Part shown: positions 1 through 7,932 of the stretch, piece by piece | Layout of the letters: each line of letters begins with the position of its first letter | How positions within the stretch are numbered: position 1 is the first letter of the stretch | Assembly (NCBI RefSeq): GCF_029433105.1 | Contig: NZ_JARNTW010000003.1 | Coordinates: 248,001 to 312,000 of the forward strand | DNA length: 64,000 nucleotides | DNA from: Runella sp. MFBS21 | Lineage (GTDB): Bacteria > Bacteroidota > Bacteroidia > Cytophagales > Spirosomataceae | Direction: 5' to 3' | Program-made: the position numbers and the translations under genes | Notes under the pieces: generated by a model | The model's input: only the letters and a program-made list of their open reading frames with translations | The model's database searches: none | What the model was told of the DNA's origin: nothing

Positions 1-2
1 CA

Positions 3-302
3 CATTTGCGAGATTTGCAGAAAATTGTTGACTATGCTCGGCAACACAATGCTCCAATGTACGTTGTAATGGTGCCTTTTTTGCAAAACGTAGAAAAAAG
101 TAATGGCTATACTAAGCCCATTGAAGAGTTTTTCATAAAACAAAACATTCCAGTGGTACGCCTGAGTGAGTATTTGGAGAGCATCCCTGCCAAAGAGCGC
201 ATCGTAGGAAAAAACGACGGTCATGCGAGTGCCAAAGTCAATGCCTTGATAGCGGAGAAGTTGTACGAAAAGATGCGGCAATCTCCTCAAGCTTTGAAAT
301 AG
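3..302 (+). CDS. SGNH/GDSL-like hydrolase, C-terminal part (partial)
   Basis: The reading frame is open from the first bases of the window, so only the last ~100 residues of a longer protein are present. They contain a strand-like YVVMVPF segment, a second strand (IPVVRLSEYL) and a closing GKNDGHASAK segment. That D-x-H followed by a helix is the position of the catalytic Asp/His block of SGNH hydrolases. The catalytic Ser block would lie upstream of the window. It precedes DUF5989 and SxtJ-type genes, a context in which SGNH proteins and carbamoyltransferases are often found. Fold call is moderate and substrate unknown. Confidence 0.55.
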   Translation, partial: HLRDLQKIVDYARQHNAPMYVVMVPFLQNVEKSNGYTKPIEEFFIKQNIPVVRLSEYLESIPAKERIVGKNDGHASAKVNALIAEKLYEKMRQSPQALK

Positions 303-338
303 AGTATCAACAAATAACTAGGTAACGCTAAGATTCAC

Positions 339-368
339 TTTGGCATAACCTTAAAATGTGTAATTTTG
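339..368 (+). promoter_or_regulatory. Candidate Bacteroidota promoter upstream of the DUF5989/SxtJ genes
   Basis: TTTG at 339-342 and TAATTTTG at 361-368 are separated by 18 bp. This is close to the Bacteroidota primary-sigma consensus (TTTG, ~19 bp, TAnnTTTG). The -7 element ends about 96 bp before the DUF5989 start. It suggests the two small membrane genes can be transcribed apart from the hydrolase gene upstream. Confidence 0.45.
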
Positions 369-464
369 TATTTAAACAACATTGAATCACTGTTATTAAT
401 TATTTGTTTGAAGTTAACTCTCTAGCTATCAACTCATAAAACTAGTAACTTATATCTTACAAAA

Positions 465-614
465 ATGGATTTTCTAAAAGACTTATTTGCCTTCTTAGGC
501 GAGCGAAAAAAATGGTGGTTGGCTCCAATGATTATTCTTTTGTTGCTCATTGGCGTTATTATTGTCATTGGTGGTGGTTCGGCAGTAGCCCCATTCATTT
601 ATACATTATTCTAA
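465..614 (+). CDS. DUF5989 family small membrane protein
   Basis: This is a 49-residue ORF beginning MDFLKDLFAFL, with a basic/aromatic patch (ERKKWW) and one hydrophobic helix at about residues 19-36. It ends with a GGGSAVAPFIYTLF-type tail. This layout matches the DUF5989 family (SxtK-like), whose members are about 50 residues and usually sit beside SxtJ-type proteins, as here (next gene 78 bp downstream). Molecular function is unknown. The family is named for its presence in saxitoxin clusters but is widespread in operons with SGNH hydrolases and NodU-type carbamoyltransferases, so it should not be read as toxin synthesis. Confidence 0.75.
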   Translation: MDFLKDLFAFLGERKKWWLAPMIILLLLIGVIIVIGGGSAVAPFIYTLF

Positions 615-692
615 TTTAAAGTTGTTTGTTTGTCAGTTATGAGAGCCTATCCCATAATTGACAAATGAATCAATGGATAACACCTTTTAAAA

Positions 693-1064
693 ATGTCTGA
701 AGCAGAAAAAAGTAAAGCCCAGTTAGTGATTGTCACTGGGTTGGTAATCTTTTCGTTTATTTTCAAATCGGCCTCCTTATATTTACTCTACGCCGCAGGG
801 ATTGTAGGTCTTCTTAGTATTTTCGTTCCTGTAGTAGGAGATTTTATCGTAAAAATTTGGTTCAAAATCGCCGAAGGATTAGGATGGTTTAACTCTCGGG
901 TTATTCTTTCGATTATGTTTTATGTGTTTTTGTGGCCAATAGCGATGCTTTATCGCCTTTCTACCAAAAACCCAATGGGCGTAAAACGTCCTACATCTAC
1001 CAATACCGTATATGTAGAACGTAATCATGAATACACCAAAAAAGACCTAGAACAAATCTGGTAA
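693..1064 (+). CDS. SxtJ family membrane protein
   Basis: A 123-residue protein with three hydrophobic segments (about residues 12-27, 29-50 and 66-88), a short basic loop, then a polar tail. Size, topology and the preceding DUF5989 gene fit the SxtJ family. The role is unknown; by context it is a small partner of an extracellular-glycan or polyketide-type modification operon that extends upstream of the window. The stop codon lies inside a perfect hairpin shared with the convergent LOG gene. Confidence 0.7.
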   Translation: MSEAEKSKAQLVIVTGLVIFSFIFKSASLYLLYAAGIVGLLSIFVPVVGDFIVKIWFKIAEGLGWFNSRVILSIMFYVFLWPIAMLYRLSTKNPMGVKRPTSTNTVYVERNHEYTKKDLEQIW

Positions 1065-1075
1065 GATTTGTTCTA
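1048..1075. terminator. Bidirectional terminator embedded in two coding ends
   Basis: Perfect inverted repeat: arms 1048-1059 and 1064-1075 (12 bp) around a 4-nt loop. A T-rich run follows on the + strand. It contains the SxtJ stop codon and overlaps the last codon of the convergent LOG gene, so it can serve both transcripts. Confidence 0.7.
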
Positions 1076-1825
1076 CCCTTTTTCTAAAAGCCACCAAATC
1101 GGCTTACGGCGTTTCTGAACATGGTAGTTGGTCATCAAGTACAGGCTAATGTGCTCGATGGCCTCATCTACACTATCAGTCACTTTGAGTAGTCCTAGGT
1201 CTTCGGGCGATATGGTACCTTGCTCTACCATTTTTTCGAGCATTGTCAACATGGGTTTGTAGTATTCTGTGCCCATGAGTACCATCGGAAAATTAGTGAC
1301 TGTGCGGGTTTGAATGAGCGTCAAGGTTTCATACAGTTCATCCATTGTCCCTACTCCACCGGGCATAATCACAAATCCATAAGAATATTTGACCAATAGT
1401 ACTTTACGCACAAAGAAGTACTTAATCTTCACCCATTTTTGCATATAAGGGTTTTCACTTTGCTCGTGGGGCAGTTTAATATTACAGCCTACCGAACGTC
1501 CCCCATTTTCGAACGCACCTCTATTGGCCGCTTCCATAATACCTGGCCCTCCTCCCGTCATTACGGTCATGCCAAGGTCATTGACGATGCGTTTTCCCAA
1601 TTCGCGCGCTTGCTCATAATACACCGACCCTTCTTTGAAGCGAGCCGAGCCAAAAACCGTAATACACGGCCCCACAAAATGCAGCGCTCGAATTCCTTTC
1701 AAAAACTCCCACAATACATCTAGGATAAATAAAAACTCAAAACGACGGCTTTTGGGGCCTTCCAAATAATAATCTCCGTGACGTTGGTCAATAAAAGGCT
1801 TTCTTTTTTCTGGTTCTGGAATCAT
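1073..1825 (-). CDS. LOG family protein (TIGR00730 Rossmann fold; nucleotide 5'-monophosphate phosphoribohydrolase-like)
   Basis: 250 residues. The signature PGGVGTMDE lies near residue 155 with the preceding Rossmann core (TGGGPGIMEAANRGA). These are the two motifs of the LOG/'lysine decarboxylase-like' family, which hydrolyses cytokinin- or AMP-type nucleoside 5'-monophosphates to free base and ribose 5-phosphate. The N-terminus carries a ~45-residue extension with charged and aromatic residues seen in Bacteroidota members. It is monocistronic and convergent with the SxtJ gene. Family call is firm; the physiological substrate is not determined. Confidence 0.85.
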   Translation of the reverse strand: MIPEPEKRKPFIDQRHGDYYLEGPKSRRFEFLFILDVLWEFLKGIRALHFVGPCITVFGSARFKEGSVYYEQARELGKRIVNDLGMTVMTGGGPGIMEAANRGAFENGGRSVGCNIKLPHEQSENPYMQKWVKIKYFFVRKVLLVKYSYGFVIMPGGVGTMDELYETLTLIQTRTVTNFPMVLMGTEYYKPMLTMLEKMVEQGTISPEDLGLLKVTDSVDEAIEHISLYLMTNYHVQKRRKPIWWLLEKG

Positions 1826-2040
1826 ATGGAATTTAAATAACTATTTAGTATTGTATTCCTTTACGAATGAATCTAAAGGAGAAAATATAAATCTTGGAAA
1901 AACTTTTGAGTGATTTTCTATCAAGAGCTAATCAATAAAAACCGAAAGCCCATGTTTTTAGACATTTAAACATCCCTCTCCCCCTCAAAATCCCAACAAA
2001 AGAGGCAAAATTACCCAATCAAAGTAGGGATAAATTTACC

Positions 2041-2379
2041 CTATGTCGTCACCATTATCTTTAACCCCAACCCCTCAATAATTTTGAGGAAAGTAGAGAG
2101 CTGTACATCTACCTTACCGTTTTCAATACGGCTAATAAACTCCTTTTGCATCCCCACTTTGTCGGCTAGTTCGGTTTGGGTTAAGTTATTTCGTTGGCGA
2201 TACTGTTTGAGGGTTTCACAAAGCTCAGCGGCTTTTTGTTTGGCGGCTTCTGTTGGTAAGATTTGCGGGGGTAAGGGATGTTTAGCCAAAATTTCTTTAG
2301 CGCGAGCTACCTGTGCCAATATTGCCGGAGAATCGGCATAACTGCTTAAAGTAGCATCTTCTTTGATGATTGGTTTCAT
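2041..2379 (-). CDS. XRE-family helix-turn-helix protein (antitoxin-like)
   Basis: 112 residues. The C-terminal half (about residues 55-107) is a Cro/C1-type HTH: the LTQTELADKVGMQ helix pair, then EFISRIENGK and a last helix. The N-terminal half is a helical region rich in Ala and Lys. The gene begins one base after the stop of the DUF6934 gene, an arrangement like HigBA modules in which the HTH antitoxin is second. Probably binds its own promoter and the upstream product. The pairing as a toxin-antitoxin system is inference. Confidence 0.7.
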   Translation of the reverse strand: MKPIIKEDATLSSYADSPAILAQVARAKEILAKHPLPPQILPTEAAKQKAAELCETLKQYRQRNNLTQTELADKVGMQKEFISRIENGKVDVQLSTFLKIIEGLGLKIMVTT

Positions 2380-2380
2380 T

Positions 2381-2827
2381 TTATTGGTTTCTTTTTATGA
2401 TAAATCCTTCATAATCATTCCCTGCTTTAAATAACTCCCACCCCTCACTTGCCAACCCATACACCGTAAAGTATTGCTCTATTTCTTTAAAGTTATTGGT
2501 AATTCCTATACGATAAAGTCGTGTTCGTGCAGGGGTGCTGCCGGTGGCAAATATCAAAGCATCAGGGTGACGATTGGTAAAATCAACAGTAGTGGCAGCA
2601 ACTGTAGCCAGCACTTTCATACTGTCACCGTTGTTTGTTACGACTGTATCGCTTATTTCATCCGTCACAGGGTCAACATCTACAAAACTTAAATTGAAGA
2701 TGATATTGCTTTCATCTATCGGTCTATATTCTATTCGTTTTCTAATACTTCCATGCGTACCCTCACTCACAAACTCATAAATATCCGCCTGCCTTTTACT
2801 ACTGATAGGATATTGTTCTTGTTTCAT
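2381..2827 (-). CDS. DUF6934 family protein (candidate toxin partner)
   Basis: 148 residues, no signal peptide or membrane segment. The order of motifs (N-terminal YEFVSEG, central VTNNGDS plus VLATVAAT, then ATGSTPARTRLYR) matches DUF6934 proteins common in Bacteroidota, which are usually found next to XRE HTH genes. The invariant-looking STPARTRLY segment is a plausible active or RNA-binding site, but no catalytic activity is established. Transcribed with the HTH gene (1-bp gap). Function by context: toxin of a small TA-like pair. Confidence 0.65.
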   Translation of the reverse strand: MKQEQYPISSKRQADIYEFVSEGTHGSIRKRIEYRPIDESNIIFNLSFVDVDPVTDEISDTVVTNNGDSMKVLATVAATTVDFTNRHPDALIFATGSTPARTRLYRIGITNNFKEIEQYFTVYGLASEGWELFKAGNDYEGFIIKRNQ

Positions 2828-3101
2828 CTAACAAATTTATAAATTAACTAATTCATTAACAAAAGCACTTTATAGCAAATCACTAAGTAACCTTTGTTTT
2901 TCTACCATTAAAACTTCTAAGATAACTTTAATTAGTCTTTAAGGTTAGCATATTACAATAAGCGTGAAATAAATACGAATTTCAATGATTTGGTTATTCG
3001 TTGATAGGTCAAGTGCCTCTAAAGGCTGTTTACTTAAAATAGTACTTTTGCAAACTTGCCAAGTTTAACCCTAACTTAGCAGCAATTTTAGTGATTTTGT
3101 T
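2828..3101. other. Intergenic region with a -7-like box and a short dyad
   Basis: Between the DUF6934 gene start and the MBL gene start. Nothing coding was seen. TACTTTTG at 3043-3050 fits the Bacteroidota -7 box for the MBL gene, but no matching -33 box was found. AAACTTGCCAAGTTT at 3052-3066 is a short dyad whose 13-nt core reappears inverted at 5928-5940. Confidence 0.4.
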
Positions 3102-3740
3102 ATGATTCAGATACAATCTTTTGTTTTCTCTCCTTTTCAAGAAAACACTTACATTCTTTTTGACGAGACGCACGAGGCGGTTATTATCGACCCAGGTTGC
3201 TTAATGCAAGCCGAAAAAGAAACACTCGCCCAATTCATCACCCAAAATAGACTCATAGTAAAGGCACTGCTTCAGACCCATGCTCACCTCGACCATGTGT
3301 TTGGAAGTGCGTTTGTGAAGCGAAAATACGGCGTCAAAATGTGGATGCACAAAAACGAGCTTCCGATTTTGGCCTCTGTCGAAAATCGATGCCAACTTTG
3401 GGGAATCCGTGGCTATGAGCCAGTAGAAGCAGATGAGTTTATCGACGAAGGTGATATTATTTCTTTCGGAAATTCTCAGCTTGAGATATTGTTTGTACCC
3501 GGTCATGCGCCTGGTCATTTGGCGTTTGTAAATCATGCGCAGCGTTTTGTTATCGGCGGTGATGTGCTTTTCAAAGGCAGTATCGGGCGTACCGACTTCC
3601 CACTTTGCGACCACGATGCACTCATCAATAGTATTCAGACCAAGTTTATGACTTTAGAAGATGACTACCGCGTATATGCTGGTCATATGGATAGCACTAC
3701 GATTGGACATGAGCGCCGCACCAATCCTTTTCTCACTTAA
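3102..3740 (+). CDS. MBL-fold metallo-hydrolase (glyoxalase II-like)
   Basis: 212 residues. Metal ligands are visible in order: the HAHLDH block near residue 65, a His in GHAPGH near 135, the Asp in GGDVLF near 150 and a final His in YAGHMD near 194. This is the full metallo-beta-lactamase dinuclear Zn/Fe site. Length and spacing fit the cytosolic hydroxyacylglutathione hydrolase-like class, which cleaves thioesters. Because Bacteroidota often lack glutathione, the natural thiol substrate is uncertain. The gene sits 4 bp upstream of pssA, so co-transcription is likely. Confidence 0.85.
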   Translation: MIQIQSFVFSPFQENTYILFDETHEAVIIDPGCLMQAEKETLAQFITQNRLIVKALLQTHAHLDHVFGSAFVKRKYGVKMWMHKNELPILASVENRCQLWGIRGYEPVEADEFIDEGDIISFGNSQLEILFVPGHAPGHLAFVNHAQRFVIGGDVLFKGSIGRTDFPLCDHDALINSIQTKFMTLEDDYRVYAGHMDSTTIGHERRTNPFLT

Positions 3741-3744
3741 TTTT

Positions 3745-4482
3745 ATGTCAAAACCTAAACTACTAGCCACTTCTGATATTCGACTTTTCACGATTCCCAA
3801 CCTCATGACCTGTGGCAATCTCGCTTGTGGCTGTTTGGGAATTGTATTTAGTTTCAGGGGAGATTTGCTCCTCTCAGGTACTTTGATTTTAGTAGCAGCC
3901 GTCTTAGATTTTTTGGACGGTTTTGCCGCTCGGATGCTTCGACAATCATCGGCAATTGGGAAAGAGCTTGATTCGTTGGCCGACATGGTCACTTTTGGAG
4001 CTTTACCCTCGATGATTATTTTCCAACTATTGGAGAAAACCAGTACTTCTATTGATATTGGCAATATGCTGATTTCTTTTAGCGCATTTATTCTTACTAT
4101 TTTTTCGGCTTTACGTTTAGCAAAATTCAATATCGACAGTCGCCAATCAGATTCTTTTATTGGCGTACCTACGCCCGCCAATGCCTTATTAGTTGCCTCT
4201 TTGCCTTTTATTTTACGCAGTAATCCCGAACTAGAACCGTGGATAGTCAATCAACAAATACTCATCGGATACACTTTATTGATGTCGTATTTGCTAGTGG
4301 CTGAGTTACCACTTTTGGCTTTCAAGTTCACCACCTTTGCTTGGAAAGCCAACCAAGTCAAATATATTTTCCTTCTAGTGTCGGTGATTTTATTGTTTTT
4401 GCTGAAATTTGCAGCAATTCCGCTGATTGTAGCTATTTATATACTTCTGTCAGTGTTGCAAAGGTTTATTAAAATTCAATAA
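3745..4482 (+). CDS. pssA: CDP-diacylglycerol-serine O-phosphatidyltransferase
   Basis: 245 residues from the ATG at 3745. That start avoids the overlap with the MBL gene that a longer frame would impose and gives the family's usual N-terminus. The CDP-alcohol phosphotransferase motif is complete: D58-G59, A62-R63, G72, D76, D80. Several membrane helices follow. The enzyme transfers a phosphatidyl group from CDP-diacylglycerol to serine, the first step of phosphatidylethanolamine synthesis, at the inner membrane. The NLMTCGNLACG stretch before the motif is typical of bacterial type II PssA rather than PgsA. Confidence 0.88.
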   Translation: MSKPKLLATSDIRLFTIPNLMTCGNLACGCLGIVFSFRGDLLLSGTLILVAAVLDFLDGFAARMLRQSSAIGKELDSLADMVTFGALPSMIIFQLLEKTSTSIDIGNMLISFSAFILTIFSALRLAKFNIDSRQSDSFIGVPTPANALLVASLPFILRSNPELEPWIVNQQILIGYTLLMSYLLVAELPLLAFKFTTFAWKANQVKYIFLLVSVILLFLLKFAAIPLIVAIYILLSVLQRFIKIQ

Positions 4483-4560
4483 CATAGCACATTGTATTTC
4501 AATGGTTTTGATTACGAAATACTTTGTTCTTACCATTCATTTAAAATCAAAAAATTCCAG

Positions 4561-4812
4561 ATGAAATTTATCGCCGAAATCAACGTCATGCCCCAAAAAG
4601 AAATTTTGGACCCCCAAGGTAAAGCTGTTAAATTGGGACTTCACAATTTAGGAATTGACGACGTGTCGGATGTTCGTATTGGTAAACATATCACGATGGC
4701 TCTTGAAGCTGACTCTGAGGCCGACGCCAAACAAAGAGTAGAAACTGCTTGTAGCAAATTGCTCGCCAATATGATTATGGAAGACTATACTTATACCCTC
4801 AAAGAAGGATAA
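4561..4812 (+). CDS. purS: Phosphoribosylformylglycinamidine synthase subunit PurS
   Basis: 83 residues from the ATG at 4561, the usual PurS length; a longer upstream frame is possible but atypical. Features are the N-terminal strand MKFIAEINVMP, the ILDPQGKAV motif and the DVRIGKHI strand, all characteristic of PurS. It bridges PurL and PurQ in the FGAM synthase complex of purine biosynthesis; those genes are not in this window. A strong terminator follows at once, so the gene ends a transcript. Confidence 0.92.
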   Translation: MKFIAEINVMPQKEILDPQGKAVKLGLHNLGIDDVSDVRIGKHITMALEADSEADAKQRVETACSKLLANMIMEDYTYTLKEG

Positions 4813-4824
4813 ATCATGAAAAAG

Positions 4825-4859
4825 GTGATTGCTAACTCCATAAAGCAATCACTTTTTTT
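4825..4859 (+). terminator. Intrinsic terminator after purS
   Basis: Arms GTGATTGCT (4825-4833) and AGCAATCAC (4844-4852), a 10-nt loop, then an uninterrupted T run to 4859. A canonical rho-independent terminator lying 12 bp past the purS stop and 28 bp before fabH. Confidence 0.85.
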
Positions 4860-4887
4860 ATTATCTGACTCCTAATTCATTCCCTCA

Positions 4888-5889
4888 ATGCCTTATTCCA
4901 AAATAACAGGGTTGGGCTACTACATACCTGAAAATGTAGTTACCAACGAAGACCTTAAGCAGTGGATGGACACCTCCGATGAATGGATTCGGGAACGAAC
5001 CGGAATTCGGGAGCGGCGTTTTTTTACTTATGGCAAAGATACCAATGCAAGCATGGCTACTGCGGCCTCACGGCAAGCTTTGGGAAGAGCAGGTCTGCAA
5101 CCTTCTGACGTAGAGCTAATTGTATATGCTACAATTACTCCTGATTATTTCTTTCCAGGGTCAGCATTTTTGATGCAACGCGAGCTCGACTTGGTGGGTA
5201 TTCCCGTCATTGATATTCGTGAGCAATGCTCGGGATTTGTGTATGCACTTTCCATTGCGGATCAGTTTATCAAAACAGGCATGTACAAAACAGTACTTGT
5301 AGTGGGCGCCGAAATCCAATCCACTTGGACCGACAAAAGCACCAAAGGCCGCAATGTAGCCGTGATTTTTGGAGATGGCGCAGGGGCGGCCGTAGTTCAA
5401 GCTACGGAAGATGATTCGCACCGCGTTTTATCGACTCACCTACACGCCGACGGACGTTTTGCGGAAGATTTGTACGTCAAAGACCCCGGTAGCAGCCGGC
5501 CTACTCGCTCCGCTACCAAAGAAATGATTGATGAAGGAGGCTTCGAGGTGGTTATGAATGGAAATGCCGTCTTCAAACACGCCGTTGTAAGATTTGCCGA
5601 AGCCATCCGTGAAGCCCTTGATGCCAATGGCTACCGTCCCGAAGACATTTCACTTTTGGTACCTCATCAAGCAAACGTACGTATCAGCGAATATGTACGC
5701 GACCAAATGAAACTCCGCGAAGATCAAGTGATTAGTAATATCCATAAATATGGAAATACTACCGCCGCTTCTATTCCCATTGCCCTTACCGAAGCTTGGG
5801 AAGAAGGCAGAGTCAAAGAAGGTGACATTATTTGTCTTGCGGCTTTCGGAAGTGGGTTTACTTGGGCATCCGCTTTGATTAAATGGTAA
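4888..5889 (+). CDS. fabH: Beta-ketoacyl-ACP synthase III (FabH-type)
   Basis: 333 residues. The thiolase-fold catalytic triad is visible: Cys114 in REQCSGF, His260 in VPHQAN, and Asn290 in KYGNTT. The GFGSGF-like loop near the end (AFGSGFTWAS) is also present. FabH condenses acetyl- or branched acyl-CoA with malonyl-ACP to start fatty-acid synthesis. The N-terminal PENVVTNEDL and DEWIRERTGI segments are classic FabH. Bacteroidota often have several paralogues, so this could serve a specialised lipid route, but residues and length are standard. Confidence 0.88.
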   Translation: MPYSKITGLGYYIPENVVTNEDLKQWMDTSDEWIRERTGIRERRFFTYGKDTNASMATAASRQALGRAGLQPSDVELIVYATITPDYFFPGSAFLMQRELDLVGIPVIDIREQCSGFVYALSIADQFIKTGMYKTVLVVGAEIQSTWTDKSTKGRNVAVIFGDGAGAAVVQATEDDSHRVLSTHLHADGRFAEDLYVKDPGSSRPTRSATKEMIDEGGFEVVMNGNAVFKHAVVRFAEAIREALDANGYRPEDISLLVPHQANVRISEYVRDQMKLREDQVISNIHKYGNTTAASIPIALTEAWEEGRVKEGDIICLAAFGSGFTWASALIKW

Positions 5890-5906
5890 AAATTATCCCT
5901 CTCTCG

Positions 5907-5940
5907 CTTGCCAAGTCTATCTAAAAAACTTGGCAAGTTT
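5907..5940 (+). terminator. Stem-loop after fabH
   Basis: Arms CTTGCCAAGT (5907-5916) and ACTTGGCAAG (5928-5937), an 11-nt loop, but only three T residues follow. It is probably a weak terminator or a copy of a small dispersed dyad, because its right arm repeats the 3052-3066 sequence in inverted orientation. Confidence 0.5.
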
Positions 5941-6014
5941 CATAAATGGTTGTGCTGAGTCCTTGATAGTTTAAATGCTTTTTTTAAACTTGTCATCTCA
6001 TAACACTTCCTTTT

Positions 6015-6470
6015 ATGAAATCGTATCACATCCGCCTTTTTGAATATGACCATTGGGCCAATCTACGTATCATCGATGCCCTCGAAAAGCTTGATACGCC
6101 GCCCGAAAGAGCGCTCCTATTGATGAGCCATATCCTCAATGCCCAGATGGTCTGGTTTACCAGAGTGGCCAATGACCACTTAGTGGTAAGTCCCTGGGAT
6201 TTATTGCCTATTTCGTGGCTTAAAGAAACGGCCGAACGCAGTTTTCAAAAATGGGATAGCCTTATCAAAGACACCGATGAGCAAGAATTCAATAAAATCA
6301 TTAAGTATCAAAATACAACTGGTGCAAATTTTGAAACGCCGCTGGGTGAGATTTTAATCCATCTTACGCATCATGGTGCCTACCACAGAGGCCAAATCAT
6401 CTCTTTGCTCAAACCTATGGTAAATCCTCTCCCAGCCACAGATTATATTTTATGGCTTAGAGAAAACTAA
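6015..6470 (+). CDS. DinB family protein
   Basis: 151 residues, all-helical, no signal. DinB/YfiT-fold metal ligands are recognisable: His in EYDHWAN near residue 13, His in MSHILNAQ near 39, and the paired His in LTHHGAYHRGQ near 120-125. The last block is the strongest family hallmark. Members bind a divalent metal and many are thiol-dependent transferases (bacillithiol or mycothiol types), but individual activities are rarely known. Monocistronic, with its own 125-bp upstream gap. Confidence 0.8.
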   Translation: MKSYHIRLFEYDHWANLRIIDALEKLDTPPERALLLMSHILNAQMVWFTRVANDHLVVSPWDLLPISWLKETAERSFQKWDSLIKDTDEQEFNKIIKYQNTTGANFETPLGEILIHLTHHGAYHRGQIISLLKPMVNPLPATDYILWLREN

Positions 6471-6520
6471 TTTTTTTTACCCTCATTTTCGGCATTTCCT
6501 TACCTTCATTACGTTACGAT

Positions 6521-7906
6521 ATGTCAACTATCAATCGGCGTCGTGCTCTCAAAACACTCGGCCTTACGGCAAGTGCGGCTGCATTTACCCATCATGCCCA
6601 AGCCGAAACGATTCAAGAAATCACGTTTCCCAAAGATCCTCGCTATATAGCTATCGCTCAACCCATAACGGCGATAGTATTGGGAGCTGGCAATCGGGGA
6701 AATGTCTATGGGAGATATGCTTTAGCCAATCCCAACGATATAAAAATGATAGGCGTAGCCGAGCCTGTTGCTTTCCGAAATGATAAGTTTGCGAAAGTGC
6801 ATGGAATCAGCGAACAGCATCGTTTTAAAACGTGGGAAGATGTCTTTAAAGTCCCCAAATTTGCGGATGCTATCATCATCTCCACTCCCGATTATCTGCA
6901 TTATGGCCCTGCTATGAAAGCTTTAGCGATGGGCTATCATGTATTGTTGGAGAAGCCGATTTCACCCTCTTTACAAGAGTGTTTGGAAATATTGGCTGCT
7001 GCAAAAAAATCCAAAAGTATTATTGCGGTTTGTCATGTGTTAAGATATACGACTTATTTCCGCAAACTCAAAGAGCTTTGTGATTCGGGAGAACTAGGTA
7101 CGATGATGAGTATCAATCATTTGGAAGGAATCGAATATGTCCACATGGCGCACTCTTATGTAAGGGGCAATTGGCACGAAGCTACCAAAACCAATCCTAT
7201 CATTTTAGCTAAATCGTGTCATGACTTAGATATTATGCGGTGGATTGCCAGCAAATCCGCTAAAACCGTATCAGCCTATGGCAATCTGAAATGGTTTAAA
7301 CGCGAAAACGCCCCTGAAGGCAGTACCGAACGCTGCGTAGAAGGTTGCAAGGTAGAACGTGAGTGTCCATTTTCTGCCATAAAGGTCTATTACGAGCAAA
7401 AAAAACGCATCCACGTACTTGATGTTCCGGAAGACCCCGCGCTACAAGGTCCCGCTATTTTAGAAAAGCTCAAAACTTCCAACTATGGACGTTGTGTATA
7501 TCGAATGAACAACGACCAGCCCGACCACTACACCAGTATTTATCAATTTGAAGAGGGCGTATTGGCTACTTTTGGCTTAGAGGCGTTTACGGCATGGGAA
7601 GCCCGCAAAACCCGCGTTATGTTTAGTATGGGTGAAATAGAAGGAGACAATGATTTGATAAAAGTAACCGATTTCCGAACCAAAGAAGTAACCTTATGGA
7701 AAGCCAGTACCCAAAAAGAATTTAACAACTCTGGGCATGGTGGTGGAGACTTTGGCTTAATGCAAAATTTTGTTCAAGCAGTAGCCCAAAACAACCCTTC
7801 TCTCCTTACCTCTACTATCGATGCCTCTATCGAAAGTCATGTAATGGGATTTATGGCGGAAGCTAGTCGAAAAAATGGAAAATCGATGGAGATAAAACTG
7901 GGGTAA
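6521..7906 (+). CDS. Tat-exported Gfo/Idh/MocA family oxidoreductase
   Basis: 461 residues. The N-terminus has a twin-arginine signal (RRRALKTLGL, then an Ala-rich stretch to about residue 28), so the folded, NAD(P)-loaded enzyme is predicted to be exported. The Rossmann core follows (GAGNRGNVYG near residue 52) with the EKPISPS motif that supplies the catalytic Lys of the family. A Cys-bearing insertion (ERCVEGCKVERECPFSA) in the C-terminal half is common in exported Bacteroidota members. Likely acts on a sugar or glycoside in the periplasm, but the substrate is unknown. It sits 26 bp upstream of the ECF sigma gene. Confidence 0.82.
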   Translation: MSTINRRRALKTLGLTASAAAFTHHAQAETIQEITFPKDPRYIAIAQPITAIVLGAGNRGNVYGRYALANPNDIKMIGVAEPVAFRNDKFAKVHGISEQHRFKTWEDVFKVPKFADAIIISTPDYLHYGPAMKALAMGYHVLLEKPISPSLQECLEILAAAKKSKSIIAVCHVLRYTTYFRKLKELCDSGELGTMMSINHLEGIEYVHMAHSYVRGNWHEATKTNPIILAKSCHDLDIMRWIASKSAKTVSAYGNLKWFKRENAPEGSTERCVEGCKVERECPFSAIKVYYEQKKRIHVLDVPEDPALQGPAILEKLKTSNYGRCVYRMNNDQPDHYTSIYQFEEGVLATFGLEAFTAWEARKTRVMFSMGEIEGDNDLIKVTDFRTKEVTLWKASTQKEFNNSGHGGGDFGLMQNFVQAVAQNNPSLLTSTIDASIESHVMGFMAEASRKNGKSMEIKLG

Positions 7907-7932
7907 TCCCCACCAATCTGTCATCAACAATA

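Noticed and set aside
693-1064. Reading the SxtJ/DUF5989 genes as part of a saxitoxin pathway
   Set aside because: The families are named after that cluster but no saxitoxin biosynthesis enzymes are present here.
3661-3744. Earlier start for pssA inside the MBL gene
   Set aside because: It would overlap a well-supported gene and add residues absent from the family.
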